Source: CAVZVZ01 sp963778895 (GTDB lineage Bacteria > Actinomycetota > Acidimicrobiia > Acidimicrobiales > Acidimicrobilacustridaceae). Taken from it: a DNA stretch of 64,000 bases. The translations under genes were made by a program, and so were the position numbers. The stretch is taken from the NCBI GenBank assembly GCA_963778895.1, contig CAVZVZ010000002.1, forward strand, positions 124,001 to 188,000. The letters are read 5' to 3'. Shown piece after piece: positions 19,686 through 28,062 of the stretch (positions within the stretch are counted from its first letter, which is position 1; each line of letters starts with the position of its first letter). The notes beneath the pieces were generated by a model, which was not told where the DNA came from, ran no database searches, and saw nothing but the letters and a program-made list of their open reading frames with translations.

Positions 19686-22445
19686 GTGCCGCTCGAAGGA
19701 GAGCACCCCGCGCCGATGAAACCTGTCTCCCCGCCAGCAGCTGGCAACGAGGAACTGCACGTCGTCGCGCCCGCCCTCGTCGTTCGGTTCACGGACTCGG
19801 GCCCGGTTGCACCGGCGATCACTGGTCGGCCGGGCGCGGCGACGGGGGCGATTCCGGTTGGTGACGGTGTCTTCCTGGGGGCCGATCCGGACTATCCGCC
19901 CCACCAGATGTGGGTGCCCCTCGATCTCGTCCGGCTGGAGTTCCTCCGTCGGCTCGTTGCCACGGCTCCCAGCCGCCTCGACACGCTCGTCGACGAGGTA
20001 GCCCGCGAAGGCGCGGACGAGGCCGCCGCCCGACACAGCCTCGAGGGCATGCTTCCTCCGCTGCGTGCTGCCGGCTTGATCGCTCCGGCCGCCGAGAATC
20101 GATGGTCGGACGGCAAAGATCCGTATCGGACCGATCGCATCCGCTGGGATCGCGTGCCCGCGCCCACCGCATCCGCGGTGCTCGATCTCGCCGACGATCG
20201 GGTCCTGCAACGCACCGATCGTTGCGCGCTCGTGGTGACATCCCGTGGCTTCGAGCGCATGCACGCCGATGGCAGCAGCCGCGATGTGCTGACGAGCCTC
20301 GAGGTTATGGTCCTCAGCGCGGTGAACCGGGGTGCAAGCGCTCAGCGCGTGTTCGAGACGGTGATGGCCGCGGGCATGGCGACCACGCGCGACGAGGTCG
20401 ACGATCGACTCCGTTCGCTCGGCGAGCGCGGGCTCGTCGCCAACGTCGACTCCGATGTGGCCGAGAGGGTCGGCGCCGCCCTCCGCATGAAAGAGCGGGC
20501 GTACCACGACGCCGAGGCGGAAGTTCGCCGGCTCATCGTCGAGGAGCGCGAGCGGGCCGCACGTGTGGGTGTGAAGCGACCGATCGTCATCGCCGTCGAC
20601 GCCGACACGAACCCGTTGCTCGCGTTGGGAACGGTCGTGGCCTATGCCAAGGCGTACGAGGGTGGGTCTCTTGCCGAGGCGTACTGCTTCGCGCCGATCC
20701 TCCATACCGCACCCCATCGCCTGCCCAACCTCCTTCCTGATCTCGCCGACTGGCCCACCGTCTTCCTCTTCTCCGACTACACCTGGACCCGTGACGCGAA
20801 CCTCGCCATGTGTGCCAGGGTCAAAGAAGAGGTACCGCTCGCGCTGACGATTCACGGTGGGCCCGAGATGCCGAAGTACGCCGAGGATGCGGAGACCTTC
20901 TTCCGGGACAATCCTTGGGTCGACTGTGGTGTCCGGGGCGAAGGTGAGGCGACGCTCGCGGCGCTGCTCGCCGCGCTGGTGCCCACGTTCGCCGAGTGGT
21001 CCGAGGGTGCTCGTGCCCCGGATCTCGCGCCGCTCGTCGATGTCGAAGGCCTCACGTTCAGAGCCGCAGACGGCCTCGTGATGACCGGCGATCGCGACCG
21101 CATCATGGATCTCGACACCATCCCGTCGCCGTACCTCACGGGACTCTTCGACGACGACGACGGCCGTCGGCAGGCCGACGCGGTCATCCTCGAGAGCAAT
21201 CGGGGCTGTCCGTACGGGTGCACGTTCTGTGACTGGGGATCGGCGACGCTGTCGCGAATCCGGAAGTTCTCGCTCGATCGCGTGAAGGCCGAGATGGAGT
21301 GGGCGGCGCAGCGGGGTATCGCGAACATCGGACTGGCCGACGCCAACTTCGGGATCCTGGAGCGCGACGTGGAGCTCGCCGAATGGGCGGTCGAGCTCAA
21401 GGAGAAGTACGGCGCACCCACGGAGCTACAGGTCACCTACGCCAAGAGCCGTGTCCAGAACCTCACGCGCATCGTGCGGCTGCTCGCCGAGGCCGAGATC
21501 CTTACGCAGGCGGCGATCTCCGTGCAGACCATGGACGAAGAGGTGCTGCAGATCGTGCGGCGGAAGAACCTCGATGTGGAGCAACACGTCCCGCTGGTCC
21601 AGGAGATCGAAGACCTCGGACTACCGATCTACAGCGACATCATGCTGGGCCTGCCCGGATCGACCGTCGACACCGTTCGCGCCGATCTGCAGTTCTGCAT
21701 CGACCGCGAGATCCACTACCGGCCGAACCCGACCCAGTTGCTCGTCAACAGCCCGATGAACGACGAGGAGTATCGACTCGAGCACGGCATCGTGGCGAAG
21801 CCGGGTGAGTATCTCCTCGAGTCGCGCACCTACACGCGCGAGGACATGCGGGTCATGATGGACATGGCGGAGTACACGATCATGGCCGATCGGCGCGGAA
21901 CGTTCCGAGAGCTCGCCACCTATGTCCGCCGCGAGATCGGCCTGCCCGAGACCCGTTTCTACGACCAGTTGATCGAGGCCGGCACCGATAGCGCCCGCTG
22001 GCCACACCTGGGCTATGTGAACACCGTCGTGGCGCGGGCGTTCGTCCCGCCGGGCAGCTGGACCGCCGTGATCGAAGAGATCGGTGAGTTCATGATCCAA
22101 CTGGGTGTCGCCGACGACGACGCGCTGGCGACGGTGCTGGCGGTGCAACGAGCGCTCATTCCGATGGCCGGCCGCAGCTTCCCCGAGACGCTCTACCTTC
22201 CGCACGACTACGTCGCCTGGCACGCGAGCGTGCGCAACGCTCGTTACCGGGTTCCGGAAGGTCGTTGGGTCGACGAGGTGTCGCCGTTGCGTTCGTTCGG
22301 CCCGGGTGAGCTCGTGATCCACGACGACTCCGAGAGCTGCCGGCGGGTGATCGGCATCAAACCTCGGGGGATGTGGTCAGAGATCGTCTGGGAGCTCGAG
22401 ACTCCGATCGCTCGCGCCGCCCAACGCGTGAAGAACCCCGTCTGA
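19686..22445 (+). CDS. large B12-binding-like radical SAM protein of unknown reaction
   Basis: This intact 919-residue protein has the radical SAM cluster motif CPYGCTFC with cysteines 508, 512 and 515. Before it lies a region that looks like a winged helix (about 200-260), then a Rossmann-like domain (about 295-440: RPIVIAVDADTNPLLALGT, VFLFSDYTW, CGVRGEGEATL) in the position of a cobalamin-binding domain, though the DxHxxG cobalamin motif is not evident. After the cluster come DANFGILERD and LPIYSDIMLGLPG, typical of the SAM barrel. The GTG at 19686 has a GAGG box 5 bases upstream; the ATG at 19716 is an alternative. Such proteins modify peptides, lipids or methyl acceptors. It has no RiPP-like or lipid partner apart from the small zinc-ribbon gene downstream. 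Confidence 0.85.
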   Translation: MPLEGEHPAPMKPVSPPAAGNEELHVVAPALVVRFTDSGPVAPAITGRPGAATGAIPVGDGVFLGADPDYPPHQMWVPLDLVRLEFLRRLVATAPSRLDTLVDEVAREGADEAAARHSLEGMLPPLRAAGLIAPAAENRWSDGKDPYRTDRIRWDRVPAPTASAVLDLADDRVLQRTDRCALVVTSRGFERMHADGSSRDVLTSLEVMVLSAVNRGASAQRVFETVMAAGMATTRDEVDDRLRSLGERGLVANVDSDVAERVGAALRMKERAYHDAEAEVRRLIVEERERAARVGVKRPIVIAVDADTNPLLALGTVVAYAKAYEGGSLAEAYCFAPILHTAPHRLPNLLPDLADWPTVFLFSDYTWTRDANLAMCARVKEEVPLALTIHGGPEMPKYAEDAETFFRDNPWVDCGVRGEGEATLAALLAALVPTFAEWSEGARAPDLAPLVDVEGLTFRAADGLVMTGDRDRIMDLDTIPSPYLTGLFDDDDGRRQADAVILESNRGCPYGCTFCDWGSATLSRIRKFSLDRVKAEMEWAAQRGIANIGLADANFGILERDVELAEWAVELKEKYGAPTELQVTYAKSRVQNLTRIVRLLAEAEILTQAAISVQTMDEEVLQIVRRKNLDVEQHVPLVQEIEDLGLPIYSDIMLGLPGSTVDTVRADLQFCIDREIHYRPNPTQLLVNSPMNDEEYRLEHGIVAKPGEYLLESRTYTREDMRVMMDMAEYTIMADRRGTFRELATYVRREIGLPETRFYDQLIEAGTDSARWPHLGYVNTVVARAFVPPGSWTAVIEEIGEFMIQLGVADDDALATVLAVQRALIPMAGRSFPETLYLPHDYVAWHASVRNARYRVPEGRWVDEVSPLRSFGPGELVIHDDSESCRRVIGIKPRGMWSEIVWELETPIARAAQRVKNPV

Positions 22446-22448
22446 GGC

Positions 22449-22506
22449 GGACCGCGCTCGGAGGGGTGGTCAGGCCAACGCCACGGTCATCGAGCGGCTG
22501 GGCTGA
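22449..22506 (+). pseudogene. orphan thiolase 3'-end fragment
   Basis: Positions 22465-22506 encode GGQANATVIERLG and a stop, residue for residue the end of the thiolase at 18450-19634. The 42 bases differ from that gene only at 8 third-codon positions. The next bases upstream, back to about 22449, still resemble the preceding thiolase codons with one base missing. There is no thiolase body: the fragment begins within 4 bases of the radical SAM stop. It is therefore a remnant of a diverged thiolase copy, most likely left when the segment carrying the radical SAM gene was recombined in at the thiolase 3' end. Confidence 0.75.
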
Positions 22507-22526
22507 CAGCGTGCGAAAATGGGTCC

Positions 22527-22947
22527 ATGACCCTCCCACGATGCCCGCACTGTGCGGCCCCAGTGGAACCCAACTGGGATTGGTGCCAGCAATGCGGATA
22601 CGACCCTGAAGGCCTGCGGCCGGAGAGCGTCGAAGTTGGCGCGGTGGCCGGGGGATCCGCCACCCGCCGGCAAGGACACTCGATCGCGTCGGGCGCGGGG
22701 TCGGAAGACGGCGGCGACCGTTGTGGCTGTGCCGACCGCACCCGTCGATTCCCGCCCGTCACCGCCTCGCCGGCCGACCGAGACCGTCTACGGCTTGCTG
22801 CCGTACGACGATCCGTCGTCGGTCTCACCGGTCGAGCCGGAGGCGCCCGACCACTCCGAGATCATCAACCGCCGGTTCGCGATCGTGGCGTTGTGCGTGA
22901 TCATCATCGGATTGGCGCTGCTCGTGATCTCCATGCTGTTCGGTTAG
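22527..22947 (+). CDS. small zinc-ribbon, tail-anchored membrane protein (frameshifted)
   Basis: The N-terminus has a zinc ribbon with two Cys-x-x-Cys pairs (CPHC and CQQC, 10 residues apart). A Pro/Arg-rich linker follows, and then one C-terminal membrane helix (FAIVALCVIIIGLALLVISM) just before the stop. The first part and the rest are in different frames, with the break at about 22630-22650; roughly 139 residues after repair. Zinc-ribbon-plus-helix proteins of this kind are common in actinobacteria and mostly uncharacterised. It follows the radical SAM gene and the thiolase remnant. No specific role can be assigned. Confidence 0.65.
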
Positions 22948-23779
22948 CTCGCGGCGCGTCAGCGACGGCGCGGCCATGGCCGCTTCCATCTGCTCGAGGT
23001 GATGAGCCAGCGAGCGACTGGCGAACCGGAGATTCACGATCGTCGCGCCCGCGGCCACGGCCTCGTCGACCTGGGTTCGAAAGCGCTCGGCCTCGCCGAT
23101 CGGGTCTACCGGCGGCTCCGGCCACAACACGATGTCGATGTCGGTCCGCCCGACCCGATCGAGCATCGCCGCGATCTCGGTGGGCGTCAGGCCGAAAGGT
23201 ACCCATCCGTCGCCGAACTCGACGGCGCGGCGCAACGAACGGGCGGTGCGGCCGCCGATCCAGATCGGGCGGCGGGGTCTGCAGGCCCGACGGGTCGACG
23301 ATGAAGCCATCGGTCTCGCGCTGACCGAACGCACGCCGCAGATCGCGCAGTGACGCGTCGGCGCGTTCACCCCGATCGTCGAACGGCGCACCCAACAGTG
23401 CGAACTCGTCCTCGAGCGAGCCGACCCCGACACCGAGGATGAGGCGTCCGCTGCTCACCAGGTCGAGCGTGCCGTAGCGCTTCACGATCGCGAGCGGGTG
23501 GTGGTAGCCGAGCACCAGCACGTGTGTTGCCAACCGGATTCGTTGCGTGCGCGCGGCCAGGTAGCCGAGCGTGGCGAGCGGGTCCCAATACCGGCCGCCG
23601 CGTGTCGCGGCGGCCTCGACGGGCACGGCCACGTGCTCGCTACAGGTCAGGTGGTGATAGCCGAGCCGGTCAGCGGCCTCGGCCACGGCCACGAGCTCGT
23701 CGAGCCCCGCTGACTCCTCCCACACGTTGTGCGCGCGTGGATTCAGGGTGACGATCGGGGTGACGATGCCGAGACGCAC
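22825..23779 (-). CDS. LLM-class (F420/FMN) flavin-dependent oxidoreductase, copy 1 (frameshifted)
   Basis: This luciferase-like monooxygenase-fold protein begins VRLGIVTPIVTLNPRAHNVW and includes RLGYHHLTCSEHVAVP, RIRLATHVLVLGYHHPLAIV and DLVSSGRLILGVGVGS, the last being the usual cofactor-binding turn. A frameshift near 23280 separates this from RRPIWIGGRTARSLRRAV and the C-terminus. The start is the GTG at 23779, 8 bases after the dehydrogenase stop, so it is second in that operon. The 3' end is uncertain: in the last frame there is no stop until 22825, which would overlap the convergent zinc-ribbon gene by about 120 bases, and another indel near 22945 may hide an earlier stop. The cofactor (F420 or FMN) cannot be told. 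Confidence 0.78.
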
Positions 23780-23787
23780 CGTGCCAC

Positions 23788-25009
23788 CTACTTGCGGGGG
23801 AGTTTGATGGCCTTGTCGGCAATGATGTTCTTCTGCACCTCGGTCGTGCCCGCCCCGATCGACGTGTACCGCTGGAACATGTACAGCCGGTTCCACGCGC
23901 CACCGTCGACGGCGTCGGGTCCACCTTTGGCCATCATCCCGGCGGGCCCGAGCAGATCGACGGCCAGCTCGGCCAACGTCTGGGCGAGATGGCTCCACTG
24001 CAGCTTCGCCAGGGGGACTTCGGGCCAGTTCTTCTCGTTCCGCAGGATCTTCGACAGTGCCCGATAGTTGAGCAACTTCGTGTACTCGATGTCGGTATGG
24101 GCTCGCGCGATGCGTTCGCGCAACTCCGGATCGCGCAGCGCGTCAGGGTTCACGGCTTTGGCCAGGTTGATCATGGAATCGAGATCGGCTCGCATGCCGA
24201 TGGCCAGACCGGCCGTGCCCACGCGTTCGTTGCCGAGCGTGCCCATGGCGACCAGCCAGCCCTCACCTTCGCCGCCGAGCCGATTGGTCGACGGGGACCC
24301 GGGCGTCGTCGAAGAGGATCTCGCAGAACATCTCCTCACCGGCCAGGTCGCGGATCGGACGAATGTCGATCCCGGGTGCTTCGAGGTCGATGATCAGGGC
24401 GGTGATGCCCTCGTGCTTGCGACCCTCCTCGATGGCCTTGGCGTCGGTGCGCACGAGGAACAGGCCCCACTTGGCGATGTGAGCGCTCGAGGTCCAGATC
24501 TTGCGCCCGTTCAACACGTAGTCGTCGCCGTCCTGGACCGCGAGGGTGCGCAGGTTCGCCAAGTCGGAGCCGGCCTCGGGCTCGGAGAAGCCCTGACACC
24601 AGTGGTCGTCGGCGTTGAGGATGTTGGGGACCCACCGTTGCTTCTGCTCGTCGGTTCCCCAGCGGATGATCATGGGACCGATCTGCCACAGGCCGTTGGC
24701 GTTGTAGATGCCCGGCGTGCGGTACTTCGCCATCGTCTCGCTGTAGATGACGTTCTGGGTCACCGTGGCTTCGCGGCCGCCCCACTCCTCGGGCCAGCCG
24801 ATGGCGGCCCAGCGCCCCTCGGTGAGCTTGCGCTGCCAAGCGCGGCGGCGCTCCATCGCGGCCATGATCCCGCCCGCTCCCGGCCCTGCTGCCTCCTCGG
24901 CATCTTCTCCCGTCGGCCAGTCGGCGAGGAACTTCTCGAGGTTCTCGTCGAGCCAATCGGTGAGCTCGGTGCGAAATGCCTCGTCCTCGGCGGTATAGGC
25001 GAAGTCCAT
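23788..25009 (-). CDS. acyl-CoA dehydrogenase, long type (frameshifted)
   Basis: It starts MDFAYTAEDEAFRTELTDWL and contains the FAD/substrate motif WCQGFSEPEAGSDLANL, then GRKIWTSSAHIAKWG, and ends GAGTTEVQKNIIADKAIKLP. This is the roughly 400-residue type that, in mycobacterial sterol degradation, pairs with a shorter dehydrogenase in alpha2-beta2 complexes (FadE26-27, FadE28-29). A frameshift lies near 24290. The ATG at 25009 is 11 bases from operator site 5 and has no ribosome site in front, so the message may be nearly leaderless. It is divergent from a short-type dehydrogenase at 25086, a likely partner. An LLM oxidoreductase follows in the same operon. Confidence 0.87.
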
Positions 25010-25020
25010 GAGGAGAAAAC

Positions 25021-25034
25021 TAACATCCGTGTCA
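25021..25034. promoter_or_regulatory. TGAC-N6-GTCA palindromic operator, site 5 (one mismatch)
   Basis: The core reads TAACATCCGTGTCA followed by GGT, so the left arm has TAAC in place of TGAC. The right arm is perfect. It lies between the divergent acyl-CoA dehydrogenase starts at 25009 and 25086, 11 bases from the first. Confidence 0.65.
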
Positions 25035-25085
25035 GGTTTCTCCCGATCCGCCGCCACGATGACGAGGACCCAGAAAGACGAGGAT

Positions 25086-26180
25086 ATGGAGTTCACATTC
25101 AGCGACGAGCAGGAGCAGCTGCGCAACGCCGTTCGCGCCTTCCTCGACGGTCGAGCCCCGAACGCCTACATGCGGGCGATGCTCGACGACGACCGAGGAG
25201 TGACCGACGAGGTCTGGCAGCAGATCGTCGACCTGGGCTGGACCGGTGTCCTCGTGCCGCACCACGCCGGCGGGCTCGGTCTGGGCATGGTCGACGTCGT
25301 GGTGCTCATGGAGGAGATGGGGCGGAGCCTTTTCCCGGGGCCGTTCTTCTCGTCCGCCGTGCTGGCCACGCTGGCCGCCAAGCAACTCGGTCTCGACGAC
25401 CGACTGGCGTCCTTGGCATCCGGCACCACGCGCGGGACCGTTGCCCTCGACGAGGAAGGCCACGGTGACGTGGTCGATCGCGTGCGGACGCGCGCCAGCC
25501 GCAAGACGGGCCGCTGGCGGCTGACGGGCGCCAAGCCGGTGGTGCTCGACGGTCACACCGCGGATTGGGTTCTCGTCGTCGCCCGTACCCAAGAGGGTCT
25601 CGGGACGTTCGTCATCGAGGCACCGCGTGCCGAGCTCGTCCCGACGTGGGACCTCAGCCGCAAGGTGGCACGACTGGAGCTCGACGAAGCGGTGGCCGAG
25701 CGCGTGGGACCCGAAGGCGATCACACGGCGTTGTGGCGCCGGATCGTCGACGACTCCTGCGTCGCGCTCTGCGCGGAGCTGGTCGGCTCGATGGAGGCCG
25801 CCCAGGACCTCGCGGTCGAATACGCCAAGGTCCGGGTGCAGTTCGACCGTCCGATCGCGACCTTCCAAGTGATCAAACACAAGGCGGCCGACATGCTCCA
25901 CCGCATCGAGCTCTCACGTGTCGGCACGCACTATGCCGCGTGGGCGTCGGACGTAGACGATCCCGTGCGGGCCGAAGCGGCGGCAATGGCGAAGGCCTAC
26001 GTCCCTGAGTCGGCGAACTATGTCGCGGGTGAGTCGATCCAGATCCACGGGGGAGTGGGCTTCACCTGGGAGTGCGATGCCCACCTGCACTATCGCCGGG
26101 CCAAGCAGAACGACCTGTTGCTCGGCTACCACGGGATCCATCGCGAGCGGGTCGCGGATCTCGTGCTCGACCCTGCGTGA
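25086..26180 (+). CDS. acyl-CoA dehydrogenase, short type
   Basis: This intact 364-residue protein starts MEFTFSDEQEQLRNAVRAFL and ends through EYAKVRVQFDRPIATFQVIKH and IQIHGGVGFTWECDAHLHYR. It lacks the SEPEAGSD phrase of the long-type dehydrogenases, as do the short subunits of the heterotetrameric mycobacterial sterol enzymes. The ATG at 25086 is preferred over the upstream in-frame starts because those would cross the operator. It is divergent from the long-type dehydrogenase at 25009, which would provide the other half of the complex. Electrons would go to the ETF at 1954-3726. The acyl substrate is unknown. Confidence 0.87.
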   Translation: MEFTFSDEQEQLRNAVRAFLDGRAPNAYMRAMLDDDRGVTDEVWQQIVDLGWTGVLVPHHAGGLGLGMVDVVVLMEEMGRSLFPGPFFSSAVLATLAAKQLGLDDRLASLASGTTRGTVALDEEGHGDVVDRVRTRASRKTGRWRLTGAKPVVLDGHTADWVLVVARTQEGLGTFVIEAPRAELVPTWDLSRKVARLELDEAVAERVGPEGDHTALWRRIVDDSCVALCAELVGSMEAAQDLAVEYAKVRVQFDRPIATFQVIKHKAADMLHRIELSRVGTHYAAWASDVDDPVRAEAAAMAKAYVPESANYVAGESIQIHGGVGFTWECDAHLHYRRAKQNDLLLGYHGIHRERVADLVLDPA

Positions 26181-26197
26181 GGCCAGCGCCGGCCAGC

Positions 26198-26560
26198 TCA
26201 GTGGCCCGGCTTCGTCAGCCCATCGCCGGGCGGGCCAGGTGAGAACGGCTGGGGTCGGTCGGTGAAGTCCTCGTCGTCGACGATCTCGTAGATCGCGCGG
26301 ACTTCGGTCGCCTCGATGACGCCTTCGATGCGGTAGTGCCGCTTGGCCTCCGCGGCGGCGATGTCGGCCGCGAGATCACCGAGATCGTCAGGGGTCACGT
26401 CGAGAAAGCCGATCGACAGGATCTCCCTCGGGTCATCGACACGAATCGCGTTCAACACTCGCGATGGCACACCGAAGCCCTGATCCGGATACCACGCCCG
26501 CCGAAAGTCCTGGAAGTTGCTGCCCTCGCGCAATCGTCGAACGATCACCGAAACGATCAT
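26198..26560 (-). CDS. conserved small protein, possible dimeric alpha/beta-barrel fold
   Basis: This 120-residue soluble protein has no motif I can assign. It begins MIVSVIVRRLREGSNFQDFR and has alternating beta and alpha stretches (RVLNAIRVDD, ILSIGFLDV, HYRIEGVIEATEVRAIYEI), a pattern like single-domain dimeric alpha/beta-barrel (EthD or ABM-like) proteins. The C-terminal 20 residues are Pro/Gly-rich and probably disordered. The ATG at 26560 is favoured because the frame upstream runs antisense into the SDR end. It sits between a convergent dehydrogenase and an SDR, 56 bases after the SDR stop, and may share the SDR transcript. Confidence 0.6.
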   Translation of the reverse strand: MIVSVIVRRLREGSNFQDFRRAWYPDQGFGVPSRVLNAIRVDDPREILSIGFLDVTPDDLGDLAADIAAAEAKRHYRIEGVIEATEVRAIYEIVDDEDFTDRPQPFSPGPPGDGLTKPGH

Positions 26561-26616
26561 GTCGCCATGATGTCCTGTCCGCGGGAGCAGCGCACGGCAG
26601 CGGGCACGGTTCGTCG

Positions 26617-27381
26617 CTACAGGCCCATCATCTCCGTCACGCCATGGTCGCGCCCTGCGGTGTACGCACCGTCGACGGCAATGGCTTGACCGGAGACGAA
26701 CGACGCGGCGGGAGAGAGCAGGAAGGCCGCCACGGAGGCGATCTCCTCGGGCTCGGCCATACGGCGCAGCTTGTGTTCGTGCACCACCGATTCGCGCACC
26801 TGCTCCATGCCCTCCATGCCGAAGACGCCGTCGGTCATCTGTGTCTTGACGAAGCCGGGACAGATCGCGTTGGCGCGGACGCCCTGGCGCCCGTAGTCGA
26901 TGGCGATGTTCTTGGTCAGCAGCACCACGCCGCCTTTGGACGCGTTGTACACGCTGCCCCCGGCGGTGCCCTCGAGCCCTTCGATGCTGGCGATGGTGAT
27001 GATGGAACCGCGCTGCCCGTCGAGGATCGGTTGGTCGAGCATGCGAGTCACGGCGTGCTTGCACACGAGGAACGTCCCTGTGAGGTTCACGGAGATGACT
27101 CGGTCCCACTCGACCCGGTCGAGCAGGTGGACGGGGCCACCCCCGGCGACCCCAGCCGCGTTCACCACGCCATCGAGCCGGCCGTATTCGCGGTGGACCC
27201 GTTCGAAGAGCGAGGCCACCGACGTCTCGTCGGTGACGTCCAGCGGCTCGACGTCGGTGCCGCCGGTGATGTCAGCCCGGATCGCCGTGCCGCCCTGGGC
27301 TTCGACCAGCTCCGCCGTGGATCGGCCGATGCCCGCCGCTCCGCCGGTGACCACCACGACCTTGTCTTCGAGCGCTGTCAT
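26617..27381 (-). CDS. SDR family oxidoreductase
   Basis: This intact 254-residue classical short-chain dehydrogenase has the cofactor motif TGGAAGIG near residues 12-19, an NAAG motif, a serine in ITIASIEGL and the catalytic YNASK. The C-terminal CPGFVKTQMTD and FVSGQAIAVDGAYTAG are standard for 3-ketoacyl reductase/dehydrogenase-like members. It is divergent from a TetR gene at 27451, which probably controls it. The 69-base gap lacks the TGAC-N6-GTCA operator but has a TGTTCA direct repeat. The substrate is unknown. Confidence 0.87.
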   Translation of the reverse strand: MTALEDKVVVVTGGAAGIGRSTAELVEAQGGTAIRADITGGTDVEPLDVTDETSVASLFERVHREYGRLDGVVNAAGVAGGGPVHLLDRVEWDRVISVNLTGTFLVCKHAVTRMLDQPILDGQRGSIITIASIEGLEGTAGGSVYNASKGGVVLLTKNIAIDYGRQGVRANAICPGFVKTQMTDGVFGMEGMEQVRESVVHEHKLRRMAEPEEIASVAAFLLSPAASFVSGQAIAVDGAYTAGRDHGVTEMMGL

Positions 27382-27399
27382 GTACAGAATGATAGAAAG

Positions 27400-27413
27400 T
27401 GTTCAACTGTTCA
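27400..27413. repeat. TGTTCA-AC-TGTTCA direct repeat in the SDR/TetR divergent promoter
   Basis: TGTTCA at 27400-27405 is repeated at 27408-27413 with a period of 8. It lies 18 bases upstream of the SDR start and 37 bases upstream of the TetR start. It could be the TetR autoregulatory site, although TetR proteins usually bind inverted rather than direct repeats. Confidence 0.35.
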
Positions 27414-27450
27414 GTCCACCCGAAGTTAAGGCCACCAGAAGTTCAGGCTG

Positions 27451-28060
27451 ATGACCGTCACCTCTGATCGGGCCCCGATCCCGACCGACACCCGAGAGCG
27501 CATCCTCGACGCCGGTGAAGAAGCCGTCCGTCGGTTCGGGCTGCGTCGGGTGTCGATGGCCGAGGTCGCCGAGCTGGCGCGGGTGTCGCGCGGCAGCGTC
27601 TATCGCTACTTCCCCGACCGCAACACGCTCGTAGCTGCGGTGTTGCGACGCACCGCGCAACGGTTCGTCGAGAGCAGCGCGGCCTCGGTGAGACGCCGTC
27701 GGACACTCGCCGCCCAGGTCGCCGAAGCTGCGGTGTTCATCCGCGAGCACATGCAGGATGAATCGCTGACGCTTCCCGCGCTCGGCGACGACGATGCGTT
27801 GTTCGCCACCTTGCTGGCGGCGAACGTCGACGGCTTGGTGACCGAATGGGTGCAGTTCTGGCAGCCCCTGCTCTCCGAAGCCGCCGCAGCGCGGCGAGAT
27901 CCGAGCCGGCCTCGACCATCGAGAAGTTGCGGAATGGATCGTCAGGATCATGTTGTCGTTCGCGGTGATGCCATCGGTTGTGATCGATCTCGATGACCCG
28001 GCGGCGGTTCGCCGTTTCGTACAGGACCACATCGTGCGAGGACTCGCACCGGAGGTTTGA
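27451..28060 (+). CDS. TetR/AcrR family transcriptional regulator (frameshifted)
   Basis: The N-terminal helix-turn-helix is clear: TRERILDAGEEAVRRFGLRR, then VAELARVSRGSVYRYFPDRN. The ligand domain continues to about residue 150. Near 27895 the frame changes and the protein continues as GEIRAGLDHREVAEWIVRIM to its end at the TGA at 28058-28060; about 202 residues after repair. It is divergent from an SDR and lies 2 bases upstream of an LLM oxidoreductase, so it probably regulates both. It is the second candidate binder of the window-wide operator, but its own promoter lacks that site, so a separate local role is more likely. Confidence 0.85.
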
Positions 28061-28062
28061 TC

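Noticed and set aside
18981..20855. Long open frame on the minus strand (624 codons) opposite the thiolase end and radical SAM gene
   Set aside because: It is antisense to two clear genes, rich in Arg/His/Gly with no family motif, and is the usual shadow of high-GC coding DNA.
22465..22506. Assembly duplication of the thiolase 3' end
   Set aside because: The two copies differ at 8 third-codon positions while coding the same residues, so they diverged under selection and are not a copy error.
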